In this document: positions 52,681 to 62,069 of the stretch, one piece after another
Layout: every line of letters begins with the position of its first letter
Position numbering within the stretch: position 1 is the first letter of the stretch
From: Bacillota bacterium
GTDB lineage: Bacteria; Bacillota; UBA4882; UBA8346
NCBI GenBank assembly: GCA_023400055.1
Contig: JAEXFN010000058.1
Location: 1-64,000 of the forward strand
DNA: 64,000 bases
Direction: 5' to 3'
The notes under the pieces: generated by a model
What the model saw: the letters and a program-made list of their open reading frames with translations, nothing else
Database searches by the model: none
Told to the model about the DNA's origin: nothing
Made by a program: the position numbers and the translations under genes

Positions 52681-52960
52681 TTAAATATCGCTTCATTAAT
52701 AAAAGGAATAAAAGATTTGCTAAAAGACCCGTTTATTTTTTACATTTGGGGTCCCCGGCTGTTTTATTGCTGCTGACAATCATCTTTCCGGACCGAAAGG
52801 AGCCCTGGCAGAAGACGCTTAGTTGAGTATTCTTGGACCATAACGGGGCCGCGCTTAACCGGAAAAAATCATGCTACAATTCCTCGCATTATCGCGGAAC
52901 TCATTGTTTTCTTCGAATTGGGCACTCTAAATTATCCATAAATTTTCACAGGAACGAAAG
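52681..52960. other. Gap without recognised genes
   Basis: An AT-rich stretch with a few T-runs and one AAAGGAG (52797-52803) not followed by a sizeable frame. Nothing else seen. Confidence 0.3.
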
Positions 52961-53446
52961 ATGCCTACATTTTCAAACGCCCTATACTATCCCGCTTTCG
53001 CCTTGACCATGTACCTTTTTTTGCTGACTTTGGTGCCGCGGCAAAAAATTAAACAGTTGTTTTGGTTCGGCCTCATCTGGGGCTCGGGCGTTGATTTGGC
53101 ATTGATTCTGCTGTTCCGGTCCTTAAAACTCTATGCCTACGTCAACGCCGCGCCGCTTGATTTTTACGGCTCTCCCATCTTGCTGAATCTGGCATGGACC
53201 GCGGCGATTATCCTTTATATTTATTTCATGCCTCAAAGGCCGGAATGGTATGTTTTCCCCCTCTACCTTATCACCTTCGGGATAATCGGCACGCTGATCG
53301 GCGTTTTTCTTTACAATGCCGGTCTGATCGAAGAAATCCACTGGAATGAGCTTTGGCGGTTCCTGTTTTTTATCCCCTGGTTTTATGGCGCCGCCTGGCA
53401 TTACCGCCGGCTGAAAGCAAGATCCGAACGGATGGTGGAAGATTAA
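52961..53446 (+). CDS. CBO0543-like small membrane protein
   Basis: A 161-residue integral membrane protein with about five helices. It resembles the CBO0543 family of uncharacterised spore-former membrane proteins (pattern FPLYLITFGIIGTLIG and WRFLFFIPWFYGAAWHYRR). AGGAACGAAAG precedes the ATG. It stands alone; the function is unknown. Confidence 0.72.
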   Translation: MPTFSNALYYPAFALTMYLFLLTLVPRQKIKQLFWFGLIWGSGVDLALILLFRSLKLYAYVNAAPLDFYGSPILLNLAWTAAIILYIYFMPQRPEWYVFPLYLITFGIIGTLIGVFLYNAGLIEEIHWNELWRFLFFIPWFYGAAWHYRRLKARSERMVED

Positions 53447-53846
53447 TTTAACGCGTTGCGCCGGTTGGACTCCGTAAAGGGCCCGGTTTCGCGTTAAAAA
53501 CCAATCCCGATATCGAAGATCCCTCTTGGGTCATGGCTGTGAACCGATTGACGGCGCCCCAAAAACAAACCCGGCGGATGCCCGCCGGGATAAAAAAGAG
53601 GGAGGATGATGTGAAAAAGTTTTGCTGAAATAAACTATACGCCAAACATTTGGAGAAGTTGTGGAGGAATGATGGAGTTTTTATATGAAAAAGTCCTCCC
53701 TTTCCGAAGCGAAGGGGATCTGCCGCGCTATTGGCGGGACTGAAAGCGACCCAGCCTGCGAACCGCCGGTGAACTCGTGTCGCCGGCTTAATACCAACCC
53801 ACCATGCTCCTCATAAAATAGAAAAAACTGCTGAGGTGAAAACATC
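53447..53846. other. Gap with GC hairpin and strong SD, no sizeable gene
   Basis: CCCGGCGG-ATGC-CCGCCGGG at 53570-53589 is followed by TAAAAAAGAGGGAGGATGATG and a GTG frame of only five codons (stop at 53626). On the minus strand the hairpin runs into TTTGTTTTTGG and could act as a terminator. It parallels the arrangement at 52455-52504. Confidence 0.4.
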
Positions 53847-54125
53847 ATGGCCCTGAATCCATTCAGAATGCCTGGCGGGCCGGGCGGAACGGGGCGGCGC
53901 CCCTATTTTCACCCCGGTCCGGTTTATCCCCCCGGTTATCAACCGCCGGCCGACGATTGCCCATACGGAGGAACGGCCTATTCCTGGCAAGCGGATAGCG
54001 ATATTGCTACCTTAGCCAGTCAACTCGGCATCCCCGTTGCCACGCTTCTCAGCTATAATCCCGATCTCCGTCCTGATTCGATAGTTCCCAGCGGGCAAGC
54101 CATCTGCGTGCCTTTTACTTCCTAG
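53847..54125 (+). CDS. Short LysM-domain protein
   Basis: A 92-residue protein. A Pro/Gly-rich N-terminus (PGGPGGTGRRPYFHPGPVYP) leads into a single C-terminal LysM domain (about 45-92, SDIATLASQLGIPVATLLSYNPDL). There is no signal peptide, as in SafA-type spore coat/cortex morphogenetic proteins whose LysM binds peptidoglycan from the mother-cell side. GAGGTGAAAA precedes the ATG. A spore-coat role is plausible but inferred. Confidence 0.8.
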   Translation: MALNPFRMPGGPGGTGRRPYFHPGPVYPPGYQPPADDCPYGGTAYSWQADSDIATLASQLGIPVATLLSYNPDLRPDSIVPSGQAICVPFTS

Positions 54126-54226
54126 TTGATTTGAAAAATACCTCGCCAAAAGCTAAGCGGCAACTTTTTTAGCGATTCTTTTGGTCGGACGCCGTTTCCG
54201 TTTGGGTTCTGAGCTTCGCTGAAAAC

Positions 54227-54251
54227 CCCCACTCCCGAGGGAATGGGGGTC
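54227..54251. terminator. Hairpin downstream of the LysM gene
   Basis: CCCCCACTCCC and GGGAATGGGGG form a stem with one mismatch, 100 bp after the LysM stop codon. There is no T-tract; the role is uncertain. Confidence 0.35.
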
Positions 54252-54560
54252 CAGGATTGTGATGAAGGCAGGATCATATTATAGGATATGCGGCCATTAC
54301 TCCAATTGCCACTTTACAACCCGACCTCAACCCCGGCCGCCGGCTGCCCGCCATTGGCCGTCCTCATTCCGGCGCCGCCGGTTCCCGATTCCGTTGCGGA
54401 CAAGATTCCCCGGCTTTCAATTCAAGTCATGTCTTCCGAAGGATTGCCGTGGCTCCTTTGATAAAAACAATTTCGAAGGCTCGGCATCATCGCCGGGCCT
54501 TCGATCCGGCTCCGGCCGGAGGTTGGTTTAATGAAGCGATGGGCCAAGCTTTCATTGATC

Positions 54561-55000
54561 TTCCACTCATGTCAGGGATGGTCTTTGGTCCTTTAGGGAC
54601 GGTCATCATCCCTTTAGGGATGAGATATGTCCGTGTTAGGGACGGTCTTCGCCCCTCAAAGGACGGACGCATCCTTGTTAGGTACGCCTCGATCCTTGTT
54701 AGGTATGGTCTTTGTCCTTGTAAGGTACGTCATGGTCCTTTCATAGGACGGGGCCATCCCTGCATCCCCAAGGACCATCCCCACTTCCCCAAGCCTTGGG
54801 GAAACATTCTCAAGAAGCATCCCTGCATCTACAAAGACCGGAACTGCTTCTAGGAGAACCGTCCTTGCTGTTTTGGAAACCATCCCCGCTGCCCCGGAGT
54901 TTGGGGAAGCAGGACCAAGCCTTGAGGAACCATCTCCGCCCTTTGAGAAAGGCCGATCGAGGCTCGCGGAATCATCCCGAACCTTTGGGGAAACCGAACC
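54561..55000 (+). repeat. 21-bp periodic array, family A (copy 2)
   Basis: About 21 units in the same orientation and phase as the array at 5111-5572, roughly 90% alike over 54571-54860 by eye (shared words GTCAGGGATGG, CTTTGGTCCTTTAGG, CATCTACAAAGACCG). The 3' part diverges but keeps the 21-bp period. Both copies are followed by GACTATTCGTTATAAAA-like sequence (55051 here; GACTATTCGCTATGAAA at 5672). Non-coding despite open frames. Confidence 0.85.
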
Positions 55001-55354
55001 AAGCTGCCATCCACCAGGGATTTCAGCTCCGTTGACGGGACCGGCGAGACTATTCGTTATAAAAATTACCCTTTCATGACTAACCGCGATAAAATGTAAA
55101 AAAGAGGAAATGATGGGACGTTTGGAGAATGATTAAAGCAATTTCGCGAAAAAGCAGAATTAGCGGATCTCTGTCGCAAATCGGAAGTAAGCCGGCAGGT
55201 ATCTTTAAAAGTATCATCTCACGATGTTCCGCTGAAATCCGCTAAATAAATTCTGAAATATTCTCCAGAATAAAACCCGCTAGATACAGATTTTATTATC
55301 ATTGCGAGTCCTCGGCAAGATCAGTAATTTTCGATCATAAGGAGGTCGGGCTGG

Positions 55355-57046
55355 ATGCATATCAGAAAAGTTCACCTTACGCTGGCGGCTTTTTTGACAG
55401 TGACTATCGTTGCGGGTTGCGGCGGCGGTGGCGGCGGAGGAACCGGAGGGCCAAGCAATGAGAATCCGCTTCCGGGGACTGGCACGGTTTCCGGCGTGGT
55501 TGGCACGAACTATACGGCGAGCGTGGCAAGTCAAAGCCCGATCTCCCAGCGATTTGCCTTGGTGCGAGTGGCCCGTTCCCGACAGAGCCGTTCCAGTGCC
55601 ACCGATGAAAAAGTCATGAAATTCCGCCCCGGATTATCGGCAGCCGCGATTCAGCAGATCGTTCAAAAGTTGGGCGGTACTTTGAAACATAAGCTATATG
55701 GGGCAGATAACGCTTATCTCGTTCAAGTGAATCCGCAAACTTTTGAGCAATCTGCGCTCAGCCCAAATCCCGATCTGCTTTACGCCGAGGACAATATGCT
55801 CTTCTATGCGGCGGATGCGACAGTAACGCCGAATGATTCTTATTACGCAATGTATCAAACTTGGAATTACAATCTGTTGAATCTGCCCAAAGCTTGGGCG
55901 ACTCAACGGGGCAATCCCAAAGTCATTGTGGCGGTGCTCGACAGCGGCGTTTCCACCCATCATCCGGACCTGGCGGCTAATTTGGTCAGCGGGTATGATT
56001 TTGTAAACCGGGATGAAGATCCCACGGACGATCAATATTACGACCCGGACAACCGCTATAGCCACGGAACCCATGTCGCGGGCATTATCAGCGCTGTGAC
56101 CAATAACGCTCAAGGCGTCGCCGGCGTGGGCTGGAATGTAAAAATTATGCCGGTTCGGGTTTTGACTGCCGACGGCAGTGGCACGACCACAACGATTGTC
56201 GAGGGCCTCTATTGGGCCGTTGATCATGGCGCCAATATTATCAATTTAAGTTTATCGGCGCAATCGACTCTTGCCGAAGCTCCTCAAACTTTTAAAACCG
56301 CTCTACAATACGCATTGGACCGCAATGTTACGGTGGTTGCCGCTGCCGGCAATGAATCCAGCTTCGTGGGATTCCCGGCCAACTATCCGGGGGTGATTGC
56401 CGTATCCGCCACCGATTATCAAGGGAAGATAACTTGGTATTCGAACTATGGCCCCGAAGTCTGGGTTTGCGCGCCGGGTGGGGACGGCAATTCAGCTACA
56501 ATTACCTCATATGTTTTCAGCACGACGTATGACAAGCAAGCCAAGCAAAATACCTATGTAGGGATGGCCGGCACTTCCATGGCCAGCCCGCATATTGCGG
56601 GGATCGCGGCATTGCTTTACTCGCATGGCATTACCAATCCGGCGCTGGTCCGCCAAACTCTCAAGCTGGCAGCCGGAAATGGTAGCTTTAGCAATCAGCT
56701 CGGCTACGGCTTGCCCAACGCCGATGCCGCCGTCGGCGGATCGCCCCTCGGCGCGGGCGCCACAAAAGTTTTTTATTACATACCGGAAACGGGAACTTGC
56801 AGTTCGCTGATTAATGCCGCCGTCAATGGCAGCTATTCCATCAACAATATCCCGGCGGGTCCGGTTATCGTGTGCGGTTTTACTGATTTGGACCTGGATG
56901 GCAAGGTGGGAACGGGCGATCTCTTCTCCCATGTCGGAATCACCATCAATAGCGGGCAGACCATTAACCAGGACATGACCCTTCAGCCCGTGGTGCTAAG
57001 CGCTCCCGAGCGCCTGATCGATTATATCAAAAACGGATTTCAATAA
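55355..57046 (+). CDS. Lipoprotein subtilisin-like protease (S8)
   Basis: A 563-residue exported protease. The signal peptide ends in a lipobox IVAGC with C22, then a poly-Gly linker. A propeptide-like inhibitor region (about 85-152) precedes the S8 domain with triad D196 (VLDSGV), H237 (HGTHVAG) and S408 (GTSMASPH), and oxyanion N333 (AAGNES). After 465 a carboxypeptidase-regulatory/CNA-like beta domain contains DLDLDGKVGTGD, a dockerin/EF-like calcium loop. AAGGAGG precedes the ATG. It is likely anchored outside the membrane and degrades proteins or processes surface proteins. It lies in the lower-GC part of the window. Confidence 0.93.
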   Translation: MHIRKVHLTLAAFLTVTIVAGCGGGGGGGTGGPSNENPLPGTGTVSGVVGTNYTASVASQSPISQRFALVRVARSRQSRSSATDEKVMKFRPGLSAAAIQQIVQKLGGTLKHKLYGADNAYLVQVNPQTFEQSALSPNPDLLYAEDNMLFYAADATVTPNDSYYAMYQTWNYNLLNLPKAWATQRGNPKVIVAVLDSGVSTHHPDLAANLVSGYDFVNRDEDPTDDQYYDPDNRYSHGTHVAGIISAVTNNAQGVAGVGWNVKIMPVRVLTADGSGTTTTIVEGLYWAVDHGANIINLSLSAQSTLAEAPQTFKTALQYALDRNVTVVAAAGNESSFVGFPANYPGVIAVSATDYQGKITWYSNYGPEVWVCAPGGDGNSATITSYVFSTTYDKQAKQNTYVGMAGTSMASPHIAGIAALLYSHGITNPALVRQTLKLAAGNGSFSNQLGYGLPNADAAVGGSPLGAGATKVFYYIPETGTCSSLINAAVNGSYSINNIPAGPVIVCGFTDLDLDGKVGTGDLFSHVGITINSGQTINQDMTLQPVVLSAPERLIDYIKNGFQ

Positions 57047-57063
57047 AGATCGCCAGCCATAAA

Positions 57064-57097
57064 CATAACCCCCTCTCAGCTTCGAGAGGGGGTTATG
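57064..57097 (+). terminator. Terminator of the subtilase gene
   Basis: A perfect 14-bp stem CATAACCCCCTCTC/GAGAGGGGGTTATG with a 6-nt loop lies 17 bp after the stop codon. There is no long T-run. It may serve both convergent genes. Confidence 0.7.
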
Positions 57098-57160
57098 ATC
57101 CCGACCGGATTCGGTTTATCGTTTGCAACATCCTTCATTTCATCGCCCTGATTATTCATA

Positions 57161-58321
57161 TCAAATACTAAATTTTTCGCCGCCCGTGGTAATTTCATTA
57201 ACGCTGAAACCGGCGATGCTTTTCGTTTTTTTATGAAACAGCGGCACGCTTCGCAGGGCACCTTCTCTGGTATAAAACGGGTCGCCTTTCTTTAAAGGCA
57301 ATGCTACCATTTGGCCGGTAGAAGCCGACTTATATATCGCCATAATTAATTCGATCGCCGCTCGGCCTTGATATCCGTCTGAAACAAGCTCGCTGCCATT
57401 TTCGATAGCGGAAATCAGATCGTCGATTTGGCCGGTATGCCCCTCATACTGAAGCGGTTCGATCCGCCGATAGGCTTCGCTCAAAAGTTCTTCGGTAAGC
57501 GCGTCCGGTTTCGGAAACCCGTTCTCCAGCGAACTGGAGGCGGTGACGGAAAAGGGCACGCCGAACCCGGCTCGCTCGGTCTGAAAAACGAGCCCCTGCT
57601 TTTCACCGTGATGCACCAGGGAACTCGTTATCGAGGCCAGCTTGCCGTCGGCATATTTTAAAATGGCCTCCGCAAGGTCTTCCGTTTCCGAGTTCTCATG
57701 GTACTGGTTGGTCATCAACGCGACTACCTTTTCCGGCTTTCCGGCGATCCATAACAATAAGTCTATGAAATGAACGGCGTGGTTAAGTACGCACCCGCCG
57801 CCTTCCGACTGCCAGGTGCCGCGCCAATCGAGGTCATAATAGCATTTCCCGCGCCAAAAGAATGAATTTACCGCGATATGCAAAAGCTCGCCCGCCACTT
57901 TGCTGTCGATGAGTCTTTTAACCCGGTGAAACTGGGTTCGGAACCGGTTTTGGGCAACCACCGCAAGAATTTTGCCGTTTTTGACTGCCGCATCGATCAT
58001 GCTGTCGCATTCTTCAAGCGAAAGGGCCATCGGCTTTTCTACCATGACGTGTTTCCCGGCCTCAAGACATTCGATCGCCATTTTTGAATGAGTGGACGGA
58101 GGCGTGCAAATTGAGACAACGTCAATAGCGGGGTCATCAACTATCCTGTGGTAATCGTCATACGCGCTGAAGTCTAAGGCGAATTTCTGTTTTTTTTCGA
58201 AAACCCGGTCGATATTGACATCGGCCATTGCCGATAAATTGCAGCGATCACGAAGCGTGTGGTAGGCTTCGATATGGCTTGACGATATCGCTCCGGCACC
58301 AATAATAGCACAATTCAACAT
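57161..58321 (-). CDS. Gfo/Idh/MocA family oxidoreductase
   Basis: A 386-residue NAD(P)-dependent dehydrogenase. Rossmann start CAIIGAGAISSSH, family motif VMVEKPMAL with the conserved Lys, and LNHAVHFIDLLLWIAG in the C-terminal domain with the catalytic His. The start at 58321 (MLNCAII) follows AGAAGGGG; a 10-codon extension is ignored. It is the last gene of an AT-richer sugar locus and probably oxidises a sugar or inositol-like substrate. Confidence 0.9.
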   Translation of the reverse strand: MLNCAIIGAGAISSSHIEAYHTLRDRCNLSAMADVNIDRVFEKKQKFALDFSAYDDYHRIVDDPAIDVVSICTPPSTHSKMAIECLEAGKHVMVEKPMALSLEECDSMIDAAVKNGKILAVVAQNRFRTQFHRVKRLIDSKVAGELLHIAVNSFFWRGKCYYDLDWRGTWQSEGGGCVLNHAVHFIDLLLWIAGKPEKVVALMTNQYHENSETEDLAEAILKYADGKLASITSSLVHHGEKQGLVFQTERAGFGVPFSVTASSSLENGFPKPDALTEELLSEAYRRIEPLQYEGHTGQIDDLISAIENGSELVSDGYQGRAAIELIMAIYKSASTGQMVALPLKKGDPFYTREGALRSVPLFHKKTKSIAGFSVNEITTGGEKFSI

Positions 58322-58480
58322 GGTAACCCCTTCTAAGAAATGGTGTGACAAAATCTAAAATATCTATCGGACCTGACCCTTGCCTCTCACGGTCCGGACG
58401 GACGGGGCTTGCCGAAAGCCATCCGCGGCAAGCGAGCTTTCCGCCGTCTGACGAATCCGTGTCGCTCGCAGGAATTCAAT

Positions 58481-58508
58481 TCTCCCCCTTCCTTGAGGAA
58501 GGGGGAGA
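58481..58508. repeat. Strong hairpin, interspersed-repeat type
   Basis: TCTCCCCCTTCC/GGAAGGGGGAGA with a TTGA loop forms a perfect 12-bp stem followed by GAGGGAGGTTG. It could terminate the minus-strand VOC gene transcript, although no T-tract follows. The imperfect hairpin at 48609 is similar in sequence. Confidence 0.5.
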
Positions 58509-58555
58509 GAGGGAGGTTGATCGCTTTTCAAAACTTAGCTTTTCTATGGCTCCGG

Positions 58556-58993
58556 TTATTTTTGATTCGCAAATTTTTCATTGGCCTGCCATTGCAGGGA
58601 CTCCGGCGTTAATTCCATGAGTTCGATGCGGTTTCCGTCCGGATCATGGGTAAAGAAAAGATTCGTTTTCGATTTCCCTTTTTTCAAATCAATGTCGATG
58701 ACAGCGCCCTTGGCGCGCATCGCCGCTATGGTAGCCTCGGCGTCGGAAATTTCATAACACATATGGGCTTTTCCGGCTTTATAGGGGGGTACATCCGGAT
58801 CTTGAGCAGTTTCCGGCCTTGGAAAAATTTCAATAAACTGGCTGGGTGCTATGTATAAATAAATAGCGCCCACCGAACCGTCCGGCTCTATCATCCGGAA
58901 TGCTTCCTTCAAACCCATAACCTCGGTGTAAAACTTCACACTTTCTTCAATATCTTTTACGACTAAACCGGGGTGTCCGATTCCGGTAATCAT
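58556..58993 (-). CDS. VOC-family (glyoxalase-like) protein
   Basis: A 145-residue vicinal-oxygen-chelate protein with two beta-alpha-beta-beta-beta modules. Likely metal ligands are H7 in GIGHPGLVV, Glu in QFIEIFP, and Glu in NRIELMEL. Members act as lactoylglutathione lyases, epimerases or dioxygenases; here the sugar-catabolic neighbours suggest an isomerase or epimerase role, unproven. GGAGATG precedes the ATG. Confidence 0.87.
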   Translation of the reverse strand: MITGIGHPGLVVKDIEESVKFYTEVMGLKEAFRMIEPDGSVGAIYLYIAPSQFIEIFPRPETAQDPDVPPYKAGKAHMCYEISDAEATIAAMRAKGAVIDIDLKKGKSKTNLFFTHDPDGNRIELMELTPESLQWQANEKFANQK

Positions 58994-59020
58994 ATGAAAT
59001 CATCTCCATGTGTTGTGTTA

Positions 59021-59347
59021 TTACTGCGCTTTTACGACAATATACTGTAATTCCGAATCCATGGTTTTCACCGAATGATAGGAACCTTTTGAAAGCCACA
59101 GGACGTCGCCCCGTTTCACGGGTACATCCTCCCCATCGACGACGAATACGCCCGCTCCCTCAAAAATGATGATCGTTTTCTGAATCTCATCGAGCTCCGT
59201 TTTGTTTGCAAAATCCTTGCCCAGTTTGATCCAGTGAAATACGATATCGGAACTCAATTCCTCCGGCATCAGGGTGAATGCTTCCCGCTTGCCGCCATCT
59301 AATTTTCTGGCTTTTTCCGGATCGAATCTGGTAACAATCGCTTTCAT
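59021..59347 (-). CDS. Cupin-domain protein
   Basis: A 108-residue single-domain cupin. The second cupin motif is VPVKRGDVLWLSKGSYHSV; the first (IFEGAGVFVVDGE) lacks the usual two histidines, so metal binding may be weak or absent. It could be a sugar isomerase, a ketoacid-binding protein or a regulator. The start at 59347 follows AAAGGGG. It lies 97 bp after the kinase gene and 27 bp before the VOC gene, in one operon. Confidence 0.82.
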   Translation of the reverse strand: MKAIVTRFDPEKARKLDGGKREAFTLMPEELSSDIVFHWIKLGKDFANKTELDEIQKTIIIFEGAGVFVVDGEDVPVKRGDVLWLSKGSYHSVKTMDSELQYIVVKAQ

Positions 59348-59443
59348 AATCAAAACCCCTTTCTGAATTGACAGTTTATTTTTAAAATGGGCTATCACCG
59401 CTCTTCTCGATGCAACAACAAGCATCTCTCCTCGTCTAAGCCT

Positions 59444-61213
59444 TCAAAGAGCGACGGCGGCTTTCTCTCTCACCGGCAGACGGAAATGAATGACCGTTCC
59501 CCGGCCCTCTTTGCTCAACACGGAAAGTCCGTATTCTTCTCCGTACGTCAGACGCAGCCGGCGGTTGGTGTTTTGCAGGCCGACAAAATTGGAATAGTCG
59601 TTTCCGTTTTCCAGGCTTTCCTTGATAGCCAGGAGGCGGTCGCGCGGTATTCCCACCCCGTTGTCAATGACCGATACATGCAATTCGTCGCCGCAAAGGA
59701 TGATTTTAATTTTCACAAAGATCCGCTCTTCCGACTTGGCTGCGTGATAAATGACGTTTTCGATCAACGGCTGAAAAACCAACCGGATGACCTGACAGCA
59801 AAGGATCTGTTCATCGTAAAACCAGATAATTTCAAACTTATTTTCATAACGGATACGCTGGATATCGACGTAATGCTTTGTATTGCTGATTTCTTCTTCC
59901 AAGGTTACCTTCTCATCGGGATTCCCCAAGGAATAGTGGAGTAATTCCGAAAGATGATCGATCATTTGGCTGGCTTCATTTTTCCCGCCGGTAAACTGGA
60001 CCGTTTTCCAGTAAATTGTCTTGAGGGTGTTGAACAGAAAATGCGGATTCAACTGGGACTGCATGGCCCGCATTTCCATCGCCTGCAAACGGTATTTGCG
60101 TTCGCTGAGTTGCATCTTTAAATAATCGTGCTCGATGAAGGTCTTGATAATATTGTGCAAAATATAGCTGTTAATGTTATGGGTGCGGGAAGGAAGCGGC
60201 GGCAACGGTTTGCCTTTTCCCGCCGAATTAAAAATATCGACCACCGCCAGCAGGTCCCGGTAATCATTCCGGGTCAGACAAAAGGTAACGATGATGCCGA
60301 CCAGCAGGGAAATGGGTAGAAAAAAAAGGAGCATGCTACCCATGTATGATGATGCCAGTGGCGAAAATGTGCTATTCGGCGTGAGCAAGATATAACGGAT
60401 GGCATAGCGCTCGGAACTCGCCTGGGAAACCATGCATTGATCATTAAAGCCTTTGGGGATCAACTGACCGTCTGCGATTTTTAGGTTTTTATTTCGCGAA
60501 CAATGGAACAACACCCGGCCATGCTCATCCGCCAGCAGGAATAATTGATTGGGTGAGGGCAGCATCGCCATAAAATAATTTTCCAAATAAGCGACATCGA
60601 GATTCTCCACAATCACCCCGCTTTTAACTCCCTGGCCGGCCAAGAAAAGAATCTTGTAAACCGTGAGAAAGCGCTGCGGTTCTTTTTCAAAACTGTACCG
60701 GGAATAATGTTTTCTAAAGTCCAACCACACATCCGGGGCGGACGGGTGGGCCCGGTACACCGCATACCACTCCTTGTCCCAGTAATCTTTTAATGAGCAC
60801 AAGCCATCCTGGGATGCAAAAAAAAGGGCGTCATCGCGATGGTCATTTTCCAGGTAAATATAAATGGAATTAATATAATTTTTGGAGTTGACTATCGGAT
60901 CCGATACGCTTCCTACTACATTGGTCGCAATCATCCTTTTCTGCATCGGCATTTCCGGGTCGGTTAAAAGGGATTTGGTATTCTCCCGGATGAACGGATT
61001 GTAGCATATGCTCAGATTGATTACATCGAATTGGCTCATCATGGATTCCAAGGACTGCTGCGTTTGCGAGATGAAAGCCTCGTTATTCTGCCGGATCTGC
61101 GTCGCTGAAAATTGATGCGCGATCGACAGGAAAAAAAGCCCCATCAGAATGATCGTGATAATCAGCGGTATGGTAAATATCAGAAATTTATTAATAAAAA
61201 AATAGTTTTTCAC
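59444..61213 (-). CDS. YesM-type sensor histidine kinase, GTG start
   Basis: A 589-residue membrane kinase. TM1 lies at about 10-32, a large extracytoplasmic sensor at 33-285, TM2 at about 288-310, and no canonical HAMP is recognised. The His_kinase motif is LNPHFLFNTLK and HATPase_c carries NVIYHAAK, DNGVGIP and GLQNTNRRL. It begins with GTG in a GTGA overlap with the stop codon of the response regulator, so regulator and kinase are coupled. It is markedly lower in GC than the other YesM genes here. The ligand is unknown, likely a sugar handled by the flanking genes. Confidence 0.92.
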   Translation of the reverse strand: MKNYFFINKFLIFTIPLIITIILMGLFFLSIAHQFSATQIRQNNEAFISQTQQSLESMMSQFDVINLSICYNPFIRENTKSLLTDPEMPMQKRMIATNVVGSVSDPIVNSKNYINSIYIYLENDHRDDALFFASQDGLCSLKDYWDKEWYAVYRAHPSAPDVWLDFRKHYSRYSFEKEPQRFLTVYKILFLAGQGVKSGVIVENLDVAYLENYFMAMLPSPNQLFLLADEHGRVLFHCSRNKNLKIADGQLIPKGFNDQCMVSQASSERYAIRYILLTPNSTFSPLASSYMGSMLLFFLPISLLVGIIVTFCLTRNDYRDLLAVVDIFNSAGKGKPLPPLPSRTHNINSYILHNIIKTFIEHDYLKMQLSERKYRLQAMEMRAMQSQLNPHFLFNTLKTIYWKTVQFTGGKNEASQMIDHLSELLHYSLGNPDEKVTLEEEISNTKHYVDIQRIRYENKFEIIWFYDEQILCCQVIRLVFQPLIENVIYHAAKSEERIFVKIKIILCGDELHVSVIDNGVGIPRDRLLAIKESLENGNDYSNFVGLQNTNRRLRLTYGEEYGLSVLSKEGRGTVIHFRLPVREKAAVAL

Positions 61214-61974
61214 GTGGCATCGACCATCTGAATCGCTGTATTACGGTACTTCGACGGAGTCACCCCATAGAAACTTTTGAAAGTCCGCGTAAAATTGAAA
61301 GAATTGCTGTAGCCCACCATTCCGCTTATCTCACAGATCCGGTATTCGACCGAACGCAACAAGACGGCCGCCCGCTTCATCCGCATCTCTAATAAATAAT
61401 TCGAAAAATGCTGGCCGGTCTTTTGACGGTAAAATTTGCTGATATAAAACGGGCTCAGATGCACCTGTTCCGAAAGCTTCTCAAGCGTCACGGTACTGAG
61501 ATTTTCTTGGATATATTTCTGGATTTGAGCGATAATTTTTTCAGCATAACCGGGATCGATTTCTTCCTTGAAATAATCCTGCAATTTGGGGGAGCGGTTC
61601 TTTTTCTGGTCCAATTTATTCTTTAACGATGAAAATACGCGCACCATTTCTTCATGACTGGCGGATTTCAGTACATAAAAGGACACGTTCAATTCTATAG
61701 CGAGCTGCGCATACTCAAATTTGTTATAGCCGCTGAGTAATACGATTTCCGCTTCGCTCTCCGCAAGTTCCCGGGCCAGATCCAGTCCCGACATTCCCTC
61801 CATCAGGATGTCGCTCACCACAACATCGACCGGATTTTCCTTCAGCCACTCCAGAGCCGGTACTGCCCCGGAGAATTGCCCGACCACCTCGAATCCCAAT
61901 TCTCCCCACGTAAAGTAGTTGCATATTCCGTTGCGGATCTCTTTCTCATCATCGATTACAATAAGTCGATACAT
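61210..61974 (-). CDS. Short YesN-type response regulator
   Basis: A 254-residue regulator: receiver domain (1-120) with D8-D9 and phospho-acceptor D55 in VSDILMEG, a short linker, and an AraC-type HTH (TVTLEKLSEQVHLSPFYISKF, ICEISGMVGYSNSFNFTRTF, TPSKYRN). It lacks the long middle region of the other two YesN proteins in this window. AGAGGGATAAG precedes the ATG. Probable target: the divergent binding protein gene at 63324 and the surrounding operon. Confidence 0.93.
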   Translation of the reverse strand: MYRLIVIDDEKEIRNGICNYFTWGELGFEVVGQFSGAVPALEWLKENPVDVVVSDILMEGMSGLDLARELAESEAEIVLLSGYNKFEYAQLAIELNVSFYVLKSASHEEMVRVFSSLKNKLDQKKNRSPKLQDYFKEEIDPGYAEKIIAQIQKYIQENLSTVTLEKLSEQVHLSPFYISKFYRQKTGQHFSNYLLEMRMKRAAVLLRSVEYRICEISGMVGYSNSFNFTRTFKSFYGVTPSKYRNTAIQMVDAT

Positions 61975-62069
61975 AGGCTTATCCCTCTGGCATACATTTT
62001 TTGACCACGAATCCAGTATATAACTAAATTACGCAACCAGTATACCTGTAAATCGATGTCAACCATATC

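Noticed and set aside
54259..54531. 90-codon plus-strand frame before array A copy 2
   Set aside because: Arg/Pro-rich chance frame without ribosome binding site or similarity.
58352..58555. Gap as a broken gene
   Set aside because: Frames are short and without a start signal; the dominant feature is a perfect hairpin.
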